A model generated the notes under the pieces. It did not search any database and was not told the origin of the DNA. It was given only the letters and a program-made list of their open reading frames with translations. This document shows, piece by piece, positions 1 to 5,874 of a stretch of 7,860 nucleotides of DNA. The stretch spans positions 1 through 7,860 of the forward strand of contig DUHU01000069.1 in assembly GCA_013330765.1 (NCBI GenBank), read 5' to 3'. This stretch comes from Candidatus Poseidoniaceae archaeon (lineage in GTDB: Archaea > Thermoplasmatota > Poseidoniia > Poseidoniales > Poseidoniaceae). Made by a program: the position numbers and the translations under genes. Positions within the stretch are counted from its first letter, which is position 1. Each line of letters begins with the position of its first letter.

Positions 1-51
1 CCCTAAAGCGGGCGCTGGGGTGAATGTTGTATGCACCGTTCGGACGCACAA

Positions 52-59
52 TTATATAG
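52..59 (+). promoter_or_regulatory. TATA-like element of tfb
   Basis: TTATATAG is the strongest canonical archaeal TATA match in the window. Transcription about 25 nt downstream of its centre would begin near 80, giving a leader of about 15 nt before the TTG start at 95. That leader would hold the ribosome binding site. The assignment is positional inference. Confidence 0.6.
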
Positions 60-80
60 TCTGGAAGAACACTATTGAAC

Positions 81-86
81 AAGGAG
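81..86 (+). promoter_or_regulatory. Shine-Dalgarno site deciding the tfb start
   Basis: AAGGAG lies 8 nt before an in-frame TTG at 95. It is the best purine-rich ribosome binding site near any start in this window and is the main reason to choose the TTG over the GTG at 20. Confidence 0.6.
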
Positions 87-94
87 TTGAGAAG

Positions 95-1066
95 TTGGAC
101 CGTCCGTACACCCAAAACCAAGCCCAGAACAAGCCCCGTCGCACCCTCGACGGCCATTCGGCACCCTGTGAGGACTGCGGTGCTGTGGATTGGCACATGG
201 ACATGACCCGAGGCGAAGTGGTCTGCAACGTCTGTGGCCTGATCGCGGACGACAACCTGATCGATCCCGGCGCCGAGTGGACCAACCGCGACCGAGGCGA
301 AGACCGGGCTCGAACCGGTGCTCCGATGACCAACCGACTCGCCGACCGTGGATTGAACACGAGCATCGACGCGCGCGACCTCTCTTCAGGTTCCGCTGCA
401 TCACACGGCATGAGCGCCCAAGCACGGCGCGATTGGCGCAGGCGCCGCGTCATTGACGAGCGTTCCAAAACCCGCCGCTCCCGTGAGCGCAACTTGGTCA
501 AGGCCAACCAATTCATTCGCGACCGTTCGGGCCTGCCAATCTCACTCCAAGAGGAGGTCGCCCGGTTGTACCGTCACCTCTCTGCGAAGGGCTTCGTGAC
601 CGGCCGTTCCATCGCCGGTGTGACCGCCGCGTGCACCTACCTGGTGGCCCGTGAAGAACGCCTCCCAAGGCAGATTCCAGAACTGTGCGAGTCGTTTACC
701 GTCGACGAAAAGGAGCTCTCTCGCCTCATCAGGAAGGCCTCGAGGGAACTGAACCTCCACCGTGTGAGTGGGCCGGACCAGTACTTCGACCGCTTCATCA
801 ACGACCTTGGCCTCCCGCCGGCCTTCCGTCTGGACGTCGACGGCATCTGGAACCGCATCGCGCCTCACGACGAAGTCTGGCAAGGCAAGAAGCCCATGGG
901 CGTTGCAGCGGCCATCATCTACCAAGCCTCTCAGGAGTCGGAGACGCCTCGCACTCAATCCGAGATTTGCCGCATCGCAAACGTGTCGGAAGTCACGTTG
1001 CGAGGCCTTGTCCGGATCATCAACGAAACGTTGGTTCTCCTCGACCGATTGGAAAACCAGTCCTGA
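95..1066 (+). CDS. tfb: Transcription initiation factor B (TFB, archaeal TFIIB)
   Basis: General archaeal initiation factor that binds TBP-DNA and the BRE and recruits RNA polymerase. From the TTG at 95 the protein has 323 residues. An N-terminal zinc ribbon has Cys25, Cys28, Cys44 and Cys47. The B-reader/linker follows at about 57-92, with the typical EW...R.R.GAP and DRGLNTSID segments. Two cyclin folds lie at about 131-220 and 227-315, and the second ends in the BRE-recognition helix-turn-helix TQSEICRIANVSEVTLR (287-303). Length and domain order are normal for the family. The frame is open back to a GTG at 20, but the TTG is preferred: AAGGAG at 81-86 lies 8 nt before it, and a TATA-like TTATATAG (52-59) lies inside the longer reading. 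Residues before the TTG match nothing in the family. Identity is nearly certain; the start is an inference. Confidence 0.96.
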   Translation: MDRPYTQNQAQNKPRRTLDGHSAPCEDCGAVDWHMDMTRGEVVCNVCGLIADDNLIDPGAEWTNRDRGEDRARTGAPMTNRLADRGLNTSIDARDLSSGSAASHGMSAQARRDWRRRRVIDERSKTRRSRERNLVKANQFIRDRSGLPISLQEEVARLYRHLSAKGFVTGRSIAGVTAACTYLVAREERLPRQIPELCESFTVDEKELSRLIRKASRELNLHRVSGPDQYFDRFINDLGLPPAFRLDVDGIWNRIAPHDEVWQGKKPMGVAAAIIYQASQESETPRTQSEICRIANVSEVTLRGLVRIINETLVLLDRLENQS

Positions 1067-1083
1067 AGCACGTCCGAACCTTC

Positions 1084-1091
1084 TTGAATCG
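1084..1091 (+). promoter_or_regulatory. TTGAATCG promoter-like element upstream of the small Cys-rich gene
   Basis: The octamer begins 26 nt before the ATG at 1110, in the 43-nt gap after tfb. The same TTGAA core appears 27-29 nt upstream of three - strand starts. This is where the TATA element of a leaderless archaeal mRNA would sit. It is proposed from position and recurrence only. Confidence 0.4.
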
Positions 1092-1109
1092 GCTCCGTAA
1101 GCCTCGCTC

Positions 1110-1376
1110 ATGGGCTTCAAGGCACGTGCCAAGGCCAACCAGCCAAAGGTCGAAGAGCAGCAGAAGAAGAAGGACGCGAAAACAGGAAAGGAAACCTGTG
1201 GCGTCAACAGCTGCGACGGCTGGGCCGACAGCACCTTGGGAGGCCGATCCCTTTCCGTCACCGACGCGGAAGACATGTGGGGCAAGGCCGTGGTCGTTCG
1301 CAAAAACCGTGTTCGCGTGTGCAAGTCATGCTACCGAACGTGGAAGAAGAACAACAAGCAGGAAGACCACTACTGA
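1110..1376 (+). CDS. Small Cys-rich, probably zinc-binding protein, function unknown
   Basis: An 88-residue basic protein that I do not recognise as a named family. The first 28 residues are rich in Lys, Gln and Glu (KVEEQQKKKDAKTGK) and look disordered or helical. The rest carries Cys30-x4-Cys35 and, after a beta-rich stretch, Cys71-x2-Cys74, a plausible four-cysteine zinc site. The tail (WKKNNKQEDHY) is polar. There is no signal peptide or membrane segment. It lies 43 nt downstream of tfb on the same strand, so it could be co-transcribed, but a TTGAATCG element 26 nt before its ATG suggests its own promoter. No good ribosome binding site is visible, consistent with a leaderless message. A nucleic-acid-binding or ribosome-associated role would fit the basic composition and ribbon, but this is a guess. 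Confidence 0.8.
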   Translation: MGFKARAKANQPKVEEQQKKKDAKTGKETCGVNSCDGWADSTLGGRSLSVTDAEDMWGKAVVVRKNRVRVCKSCYRTWKKNNKQEDHY

Positions 1377-1393
1377 CCTGCGTTCACTTTCAG

Positions 1394-1416
1394 TTTTCGA
1401 GGTACCCCCTCGAAAA
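1394..1416. promoter_or_regulatory. Perfect 9-bp inverted repeat overlapping the propeller-gene promoter
   Basis: TTTTCGAGG (1394-1402) and CCTCGAAAA (1408-1416) are exact reverse complements separated by 5 nt. The right arm contains TCGAAAAG (1410-1417), which begins 40 nt before the ATG at 1450 and is the best candidate promoter element for that gene. A regulator bound to the palindrome would cover the promoter. No T-run follows on the + strand, so an intrinsic terminator for the preceding gene is less likely, though a hairpin in its 3' end cannot be excluded. Confidence 0.5.
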
Positions 1417-1449
1417 GATAGGTCCACCCCCGGCGTACAGTTCTGAGGT

Positions 1450-2022
1450 ATGCGCAGCAGAACAGTCGTCCGATCCCTCATCAACGGTCACACCACCGTC
1501 GTGGCTCACGACGACGGGAGCATCAACCTCCGAGTCGCAGGACACCGCGAACGGCGCGTCTCCATCGGCGCGGTTCCTAGCGTCTTGCTGACGATGACGG
1601 ACCGACAGAAGCGCGATCTTCTCTTGGTCGGAGACGCGCTTGGACGCGTCCATGTCGTCCCCTTGGATTGTGCCACCGTCGCCTCCCGCATCGACCTGAA
1701 CGCAGGCCGGATTCGGGCCTTGACCGCGAGCCCGACGGAGCGGGGCGACGTCGTCGTGGCAACCAGCAAAGGAAGCGTGGCCGTGGTCGACCTTGAAGCA
1801 TCCACGCACGAGGAAATCGTCAGATTCGAGGGGCCTGTGGCCTCCCTCCGCGTCAGCGAAGAAGCCCTCATCGCCACCGTCCGCGGCACGCATGTGACCT
1901 TGGATTGGCATGGAGCCACCTTGTCGAAGCAGGTCCCTGTCCGACCAACGTCGCGACGTTACCCTCGTCGACGAAGCACCTTGGTGGTCGGGCCGGACCA
2001 GCGTCTGATTGCCCCGATGTGA
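1450..2022 (+). CDS. Short beta-propeller-like (WD40/PQQ-type repeat) protein, probably frameshifted near its end
   Basis: As read, 190 residues with no catalytic motif or membrane segment. Several stretches have the beta-strand and turn pattern of propeller blades: VVAHDDGSINLRV (about 17-29), DLLLVGDALGRVHVVPLD (56-73), GDVVVATSKGSVAVVDLE (99-116) and ALIATVRGTHVTLDWHG (139-155). Only about four such units fit, fewer than a closed seven-blade propeller, so the protein may be partial or dimerise. After about residue 161 the frame turns Arg-rich (SRRYPRRRS). The +1 frame from the CCC run at 1935-1937 instead gives LSDQRRDVTLVDEAPWWSG and stops at 2008, with better codon use, so the true end may be 2008. 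The ATG is preceded by GAGG only one base away, and by a palindrome and TCGAAAAG about 40 nt upstream. Function unknown. Confidence 0.72.
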   Translation: MRSRTVVRSLINGHTTVVAHDDGSINLRVAGHRERRVSIGAVPSVLLTMTDRQKRDLLLVGDALGRVHVVPLDCATVASRIDLNAGRIRALTASPTERGDVVVATSKGSVAVVDLEASTHEEIVRFEGPVASLRVSEEALIATVRGTHVTLDWHGATLSKQVPVRPTSRRYPRRRSTLVVGPDQRLIAPM

Positions 2023-2793
2023 TCACTCAGGCGCTTGTTCGTGCTCGTCCAAGGGCCACGGCTCGCGGGGCGTCATCCACAGGGCAGACGGTGCAGGACG
2101 CGCCCAACCGCGAGGACGCCGGCCTTCATCTGCAAGCACCGATTCAAAATGCGCATGATGGCGCCCAAGCACGTCCTTCACGTGGTGGGCCCCTCGAATG
2201 GCTGGACCTCGCATCGGAACGATCGCCTCCAAGCCGAGCGACATCAACCGCTCGAGGCTGGCCATGTGATCGAGCAGCGAACTTCCCGGAAGATCAAGGC
2301 GGGCCGGCAAATCGGCCCGAGGAAGCGCAGCACCGACAACGGCGGTGGAACGGTCCTCGACGAGGTAGCCCAGTCCTTCCGGTGCATGTCCGGGGAGCGC
2401 AATGGCCTGAATCCCACCGTCCCCGAGGGCGATGATGTCACCTGTCCCAATCGCTTCGGCTTGGACGGGAGGCATGTCTGAATCGTACCTGTTTGCCCAC
2501 GTCGAGAAGAAATCACCCGTCTCAAGCGCGCTGAGTCCCGCTTCACCGATGTGGACCTGGAGGTTCGACCAGCGTTCAACGAGATGGGCCGCGGCTCCCG
2601 AGAATGGATAGCGCCGGCTGGTCAGGAGGAGGTGGTCCGGTTGAGCCTCGTCTTCGAGCAGCCCGAGGATGCGTTCCACCTGCAAGGCTTGGTACCACGA
2701 CGTTCCCGCGTCGATCAACACCACCGAGGCCTCGCCTTGCACCACGACGCAGTTTGCGTCGTGATGGATGCCCGGCAAGCGCGTCATCCGCAT
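2023..2793 (-). CDS. Metallo-beta-lactamase-fold protein lacking most metal ligands (probable pseudoenzyme)
   Basis: A 256-residue soluble protein with the layout of LACTB2/glyoxalase II-like hydrolases: an N-terminal strand pair ending VVLIDAG (24-30), the segment [17 protein letters not shown] (55-71) where HxHxDH belongs, [14 protein letters not shown] (133-146), VVGAAL (152-157) in place of GDxL, and IVPMRGPAI (191-199) in place of the GHGP loop. The expected THxHxDH reads T58 S59 R60 R61 Y62 P63 F64. The bridging Asp is A155 and the last His is R195. Only H136 remains, so hydrolysis of the usual kind is unlikely. The frame is open and codon use normal, which argues against decay. The ATG at 2793 is favoured because TTGAAGCC starts 28 nt upstream; a second ATG at 2787 is possible. 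It diverges from rpl40e. The fold is confident; the role is unknown. Confidence 0.88.
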   Translation of the reverse strand: MRMTRLPGIHHDANCVVVQGEASVVLIDAGTSWYQALQVERILGLLEDEAQPDHLLLTSRRYPFSGAAAHLVERWSNLQVHIGEAGLSALETGDFFSTWANRYDSDMPPVQAEAIGTGDIIALGDGGIQAIALPGHAPEGLGYLVEDRSTAVVGAALPRADLPARLDLPGSSLLDHMASLERLMSLGLEAIVPMRGPAIRGAHHVKDVLGRHHAHFESVLADEGRRPRGWARPAPSALWMTPREPWPLDEHEQAPE

Positions 2794-2813
2794 GGCCTTC
2801 CATCCATGGACGT

Positions 2814-2821
2814 GGCTTCAA
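2814..2821 (-). promoter_or_regulatory. TTGAAGCC promoter-like element of the metallo-beta-lactamase-fold gene
   Basis: On the - strand this octamer begins 28 nt before the ATG at 2793. It differs by one base from the TTGAAACC found 27 and 29 nt upstream of two other - strand genes here. The position fits the core promoter of a leaderless mRNA. Inference from recurrence. Confidence 0.42.
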
Positions 2822-2858
2822 CGCTCGCTTTCCGGGCAGCCAGCCAAGTGCGGTGCGC

Positions 2859-2866
2859 TCAAATAG
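2859..2866 (+). promoter_or_regulatory. AT-rich promoter-like element of rpl40e
   Basis: TCAAATAG begins 28 nt before the rpl40e ATG at 2887, in an otherwise GC-rich 93-nt divergent intergenic region. The spacing matches that of the other proposed leaderless promoters in this window. GGGGGAG follows at 2866-2872 but is too far from the ATG for a good ribosome binding site. Confidence 0.4.
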
Positions 2867-2886
2867 GGGGAGACGGTCGCCGGCTC

Positions 2887-3036
2887 ATGGCTCGCTTCCC
2901 TGAGGCCGAGGCACGAATGTTGCATCGGAAGATCTGCATGAAGTGCAACGCCCGTAACGCGATGCGAGCCACCAAGTGCCGCAAGTGCGGCTACAAGGGT
3001 CTGCGTGCAAAGAACGTGGAGCGCCGAGGCCCCTGA
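2887..3036 (+). CDS. rpl40e: 50S ribosomal protein L40e
   Basis: A 49-residue zinc-ribbon protein of the large ribosomal subunit, found in archaea and eukaryotes; in eukaryotes it is made fused to ubiquitin, in archaea it stands alone as here. The whole protein matches the family: [12 protein letters not shown] at the start, Cys17-x2-Cys20, then Cys31-x2-Cys34 in [13 protein letters not shown] (31-43), with a basic tail. The frame is open far upstream to 2551, but the family N-terminus and length fix the start at the ATG at 2887. It stands apart from other ribosomal genes, between a divergent metallo-beta-lactamase-fold gene and a convergent prepilin peptidase gene whose stop is 10 nt away. 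An AT-rich element 28 nt upstream suggests a leaderless message. Identification is secure. Confidence 0.96.
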   Translation: MARFPEAEARMLHRKICMKCNARNAMRATKCRKCGYKGLRAKNVERRGP

Positions 3037-3046
3037 TTGCCCGGGC

Positions 3047-4036
3047 TCACACCAAGGGTGCAAAGAGCAACCCTGCCACATCGCCGAACATCAGTGCGGC
3101 CACGCACGCCGGCCACAACACCACAAGCAACGGAACTTTGCGCGTGACCCAGACGCGATCCACGTCCAATGCCGCAAGCGAGGCGATGGCAGCGTCCACG
3201 GCTTCCTCGCTTGGCGTCCGTCGCGGCGCTCGAACGCGGTGCACCACCCGTTCGATGCCGTCGAGGCCCACTTCGACACCTGACAGCATCCACACGTGCG
3301 AGTCCTTCACCGCATGCAACGGCATGCGTTCGGCGTGGAAGGCGTGGCGAAGGTCGCCCACGCCCTTGACGTCACCACGGACGAGGTTCCTCACCAAGTT
3401 CCATGGTGGAATGAGCAAGAAGGCCAACCCGCCCCAGAGCAGGATGGACAGGGCGGGGGGCATGGCCAACACCACGCTGTCGTCGTTGGCAAGCCACGTC
3501 AGGGCGCCCCACGTCGGGACCAACAAGGCCACCCACATCAGGGCCTTGGCGTCGGCCCCGCCGTGAAGGAGGCGAAGACGCCACGCGACATCGATGACCA
3601 CCAACACGAGGGTGACGCCGATCAACTCCCACCACAGGGCCTGTGCCCCTTCGAGGTTCCACAAGACGAGGTCGATGGCCTCCACGCTTCCGTGCCGTTG
3701 GGCTCCGAGCCCCAATCCCACGAGTGCCGTGAGGTAGGCCACGACCGCCGCGAGGTCAAGCCTCGAACCGTCCTTGATGTCCTGGAAGCTTGGGCGACCG
3801 AGCACGGCTCCACTGGCGTACGACAACGGGAGGAGCAGGGTCAGCCAGACCGACAGGTCGGCTTCCCTGACCGCGAGGTCAAGCGCCCACAACAGCAGCA
3901 CAGGCTGACTCCAGACGATCCAATGTCGATTTGGAACCCGACGGTCCAGATGGTCCAACCATGCAGCGAGGCCCATGCAAGCAAGCAACGTGCCTGCCCG
4001 AGCCCCTGCGATGACCTGCCCCGCCTGAAGGTCCAC
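3047..4036 (-). CDS. Archaeal A24-family prepilin/prearchaellin peptidase
   Basis: Membrane aspartyl protease that cleaves class III signal peptides of type IV pilins or archaellins. From the GTG at 4036 it has 329 residues. TM1 (about 8-26) leads into the first catalytic motif WLDHLDRRVPN (26-36), with Asp28 matching the D of DxxxRxxPN. The second motif is HGGADAKALM (158-167), with Asp162 in the GxxD position. Several hydrophobic segments lie between and after. The C-terminal part (about 195-329), with IPPWNLVRNL and VWVTRKVPLL, resembles the archaeal A24 C-terminal type II domain. An in-frame ATG at 4084 would add 16 residues, and the frame stays open to 4426 over UPF0147. The GTG is preferred because CTATAAGG starts 28 nt upstream and it places Asp28 closer to family practice (Asp18 in FlaK). 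No pilin or archaellin genes are nearby. Family confident; substrate unknown. Confidence 0.88.
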   Translation of the reverse strand: MDLQAGQVIAGARAGTLLACMGLAAWLDHLDRRVPNRHWIVWSQPVLLLWALDLAVREADLSVWLTLLLPLSYASGAVLGRPSFQDIKDGSRLDLAAVVAYLTALVGLGLGAQRHGSVEAIDLVLWNLEGAQALWWELIGVTLVLVVIDVAWRLRLLHGGADAKALMWVALLVPTWGALTWLANDDSVVLAMPPALSILLWGGLAFLLIPPWNLVRNLVRGDVKGVGDLRHAFHAERMPLHAVKDSHVWMLSGVEVGLDGIERVVHRVRAPRRTPSEEAVDAAIASLAALDVDRVWVTRKVPLLVVLWPACVAALMFGDVAGLLFAPLV

Positions 4037-4056
4037 GTACCGCGACGACGGAATCA

Positions 4057-4064
4057 CCTTATAG
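4057..4064. promoter_or_regulatory. Two-way TATA-like site between prepilin peptidase and UPF0147
   Basis: The site reads CTATAAGG on the - strand, beginning 28 nt before the peptidase GTG at 4036. On the + strand it reads CCTTATAG, with TTATAG starting 41 nt before the UPF0147 ATG at 4100. Both distances match the two spacing classes seen elsewhere in the window. It may serve both genes. If the peptidase instead starts at the ATG at 4084, the site lies inside its coding region. Confidence 0.42.
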
Positions 4065-4099
4065 CGGGCCCGCTGGAGAAGCATCGGGACGTGACGTGA

Positions 4100-4366
4100 A
4101 TGGACATCGAGACCAGACTCCAGAACGTGGCCAAGGTCATCGCAGAAATTGACGACTCGAAGGTTCCCAGAAACATCCGGCGTCAGGCCAAGGAAGTCAC
4201 GGAACAGTGGCTTCTCAACACCGCGAAGAAGACCGACGTTCGGGTGGCCATGACGCAGGCAAAGCTCGAGGAACTCTACGAGGACCCAAACATTCCGCCA
4301 GAGTTCGGCACCCTGATTTTGATGATCAACACCGAATTGGAGAAGGTCCTCACGGAACTGCTCTGA
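4100..4366 (+). CDS. UPF0147 family protein
   Basis: An 88-residue, entirely helical-looking soluble protein of the archaeal family UPF0147, whose role is not established. The family signature DDSKVPRNIRRQAKEV lies at about 18-33, followed by a central helix (VRVAMTQAKLEELYEDPNIPPEFGTLI, split here as VRVAMTQAKLEEL, 47-59, and YEDPNIPPEFGTLI, 60-73) and a C-terminal helix ending TELEKVLTELL. Length is normal for the family. The ATG at 4100 is the only sensible start: GTG codons just upstream are out of frame or run into a stop. No clear ribosome binding site is present; a TATA-like TTATAG 41 nt upstream would give a leader of about 13 nt. It diverges from the prepilin peptidase gene and ends 4 nt from the convergent AI-2E family gene. 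The family call is confident. Confidence 0.93.
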   Translation: MDIETRLQNVAKVIAEIDDSKVPRNIRRQAKEVTEQWLLNTAKKTDVRVAMTQAKLEELYEDPNIPPEFGTLILMINTELEKVLTELL

Positions 4367-4370
4367 AGCC

Positions 4371-5813
4371 TCACGCCTCTTCTCCGATGTGGTCCACCGG
4401 CCGTCCAGCGGCCTCGGTGAACGCATGGAGCAAATTCTCCATCATTTGACGGTGCTCTTTCGGAACCTTTCCTGGCGACAAGCCGGCGACAACGCTCCAT
4501 TCTCCGTCGATCAGCGGAAGACCGCGCTTGAGGAAATCGAGTTGGGTCTGGCTGACCCGCGCTCGCCGAACGGCGCGGCGTGCTGAGGAGCGAGCGGCGA
4601 TGATGGCCACTTGCTCATCGGTGTAATCCAACAGATGTTGGAGTTCCGTCAAGGAGCGTCCCTCAAAGGAGGAGATGATGCCGTCACGCACGGCGTCTTC
4701 CCACGCTTCATCCAACGACGGCGCTCGCTCGGAGAGGAGAATGGCCACTGGCTTCGTGGCCTCGACGTTCTCAAGCACGATCTTCACCAGCACCGCGAAG
4801 GGCACGGCGAGGATCATGCCCACCAGACCCCAGAGCCAGAAGGAGTAGGACGTCACCAGAAGCAGCACCAAGGGCGAAACACCCAGCGCACGACCCGCCC
4901 AGCGGTTTTCGATGTAGTTGCCCCAGACCTGCTGATTGACGATCGACAGCACGGCGAAAATCAGCAACGTCCCCGGATTCAGCATCACCGCTCCGAGGAT
5001 GAGCGGTGGAATCATGGCAAAGACGGACCCAATGTAGGGGACGTAATTGAACAGGAACGTCAGAAGGGCCCACGTGAACCAAAGGTCGATGCCGAAGGAA
5101 ATCATCAGGATTGAAGCGCCAGCGGCCGTACCAATCGAAACGCCTGTTTTCACGATCACGTAGGTGTTGACGCTGGACTCGATGTGCTCACGGACTTCCG
5201 TCAGTTTCGCGCTTCCACCGCTGGGCCATGCACGCTCGATCCGAGCAGGGAGCAAGGCGGCTTCCAAGATCATGAAGATGAGGAAGAACGTGATGATGAG
5301 GCTGGCTGAAATCATGTCACCAACCCCGGCGAGCATGTTGACCACGATGTCCGAAATCTGGCCGCCCGAACCCACAACGCCCAACTGGCTCAAGCCCTCA
5401 GCAAGGGTGGCGTTCTCAGAACCGGCCCAGTTTTGCACGGCCCCAGCAGCGATGCTGTCGTCGCGGAGCCAATCCCATTTTTCCTCAAGGTTGTCGTTGT
5501 AATCTTCCACGGTTTCGGTGTCGCTCATCAGGGCATCCGCTTGGGCATACGCGAAGAAGCCGGCCGCACCGACCACGGCAAAGAAGGCCATGAGCATCGT
5601 GAAGTACGACAGGACCAGGGGGAAGCCGTTGGCAGAAAGCGCATCGGCACCGGGCTTGAGGACGAAGTACACCGCCAACGCGATGAAGAAGGGCTTCAGC
5701 ACGCTCTCCAGTTGAATCAGCCAAAAAGACACGATGGTCAAAATGGCGCAGACGTAGACGATGGTGGAAAGTGAGCGATTGAACTCGCCCTCCTCGAACG
5801 CACCGTCCTTCAT
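4371..5813 (-). CDS. AI-2E family transporter (PF01594-type membrane protein)
   Basis: Multi-spanning membrane protein of the family named for E. coli TqsA. Members export or exchange varied small solutes, so the substrate cannot be told. From the ATG at 5813 it has 480 residues. TM segments lie at about 15-33, 38-52 and 66-90. A large polar, acidic loop (92-158) follows, then about four or five more TM segments between 160 and 347. Family signatures are clear: FNYVPYIGSVFAMIPP (255-270), and NQQVWGNYIENRWAGR leading to ALGVSPLVLLL (293-319), then WGLVGMILAVPFAVLVK (328-344). A hydrophilic C-terminal tail of about 130 residues, with a basic patch RSSARRAVRRARV (408-420), is longer than usual. 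A TTG at 5840 is in frame, but it coincides with the proposed TTGAAACC promoter element, so the ATG is preferred. It lies 61 nt after the MFS gene on the same strand. Confidence 0.93.
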   Translation of the reverse strand: MKDGAFEEGEFNRSLSTIVYVCAILTIVSFWLIQLESVLKPFFIALAVYFVLKPGADALSANGFPLVLSYFTMLMAFFAVVGAAGFFAYAQADALMSDTETVEDYNDNLEEKWDWLRDDSIAAGAVQNWAGSENATLAEGLSQLGVVGSGGQISDIVVNMLAGVGDMISASLIITFFLIFMILEAALLPARIERAWPSGGSAKLTEVREHIESSVNTYVIVKTGVSIGTAAGASILMISFGIDLWFTWALLTFLFNYVPYIGSVFAMIPPLILGAVMLNPGTLLIFAVLSIVNQQVWGNYIENRWAGRALGVSPLVLLLVTSYSFWLWGLVGMILAVPFAVLVKIVLENVEATKPVAILLSERAPSLDEAWEDAVRDGIISSFEGRSLTELQHLLDYTDEQVAIIAARSSARRAVRRARVSQTQLDFLKRGLPLIDGEWSVVAGLSPGKVPKEHRQMMENLLHAFTEAAGRPVDHIGEEA

Positions 5814-5832
5814 GCACGGGCATAGGGATGGC

Positions 5833-5840
5833 GGTTTCAA
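5833..5840 (-). promoter_or_regulatory. TTGAAACC promoter-like element of the AI-2E family gene
   Basis: The octamer begins 27 nt before the ATG at 5813, in the 61-nt gap after the MFS gene. An identical octamer sits 29 nt upstream of the MFS start. This suggests independent transcription of the two membrane-protein genes rather than one operon. Inference from position and recurrence. Confidence 0.45.
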
Positions 5841-5874
5841 GGGTTCGCCCCAGAAACCCCCACGGGAAGGGGCG

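Noticed and set aside
75..82. TTGAACAA just before the tfb start as another TTGAA promoter element
   Set aside because: It begins only 20 nt before the TTG, outside the 26-29 nt spacing of the others, and tfb already has a good TATA-like site at 52-59.
542..1324. Long - strand open frame opposite tfb and the Cys-rich gene
   Set aside because: It lies antisense to a certain tfb and a plausible small gene; its protein is Arg-rich, low in pattern and has no domain signal. High GC makes such shadows common.
685..1446. + strand open frame overlapping tfb in another frame
   Set aside because: Very rich in Arg, Pro and Ser, with no motif, and overlaps the confident tfb reading.
2551..2886. Upstream extension of the rpl40e frame
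   Set aside because: L40e is about 49 residues with a conserved [10 protein letters not shown] start; the extension is antisense to the metallo-beta-lactamase-fold gene.
4037..4426. N-terminal extension of the prepilin peptidase frame over UPF0147
   Set aside because: It lies antisense to a recognisable UPF0147 gene and the extra residues do not resemble an A24 peptidase N-terminus. The ATG at 4084 remains a secondary option.
5846..5874. CGCCCC/GGGGCG pairing after the MFS gene as a terminator
   Set aside because: The stem is short with a long loop, no T-run follows, and C/G runs in a GC-rich genome pair easily by chance.
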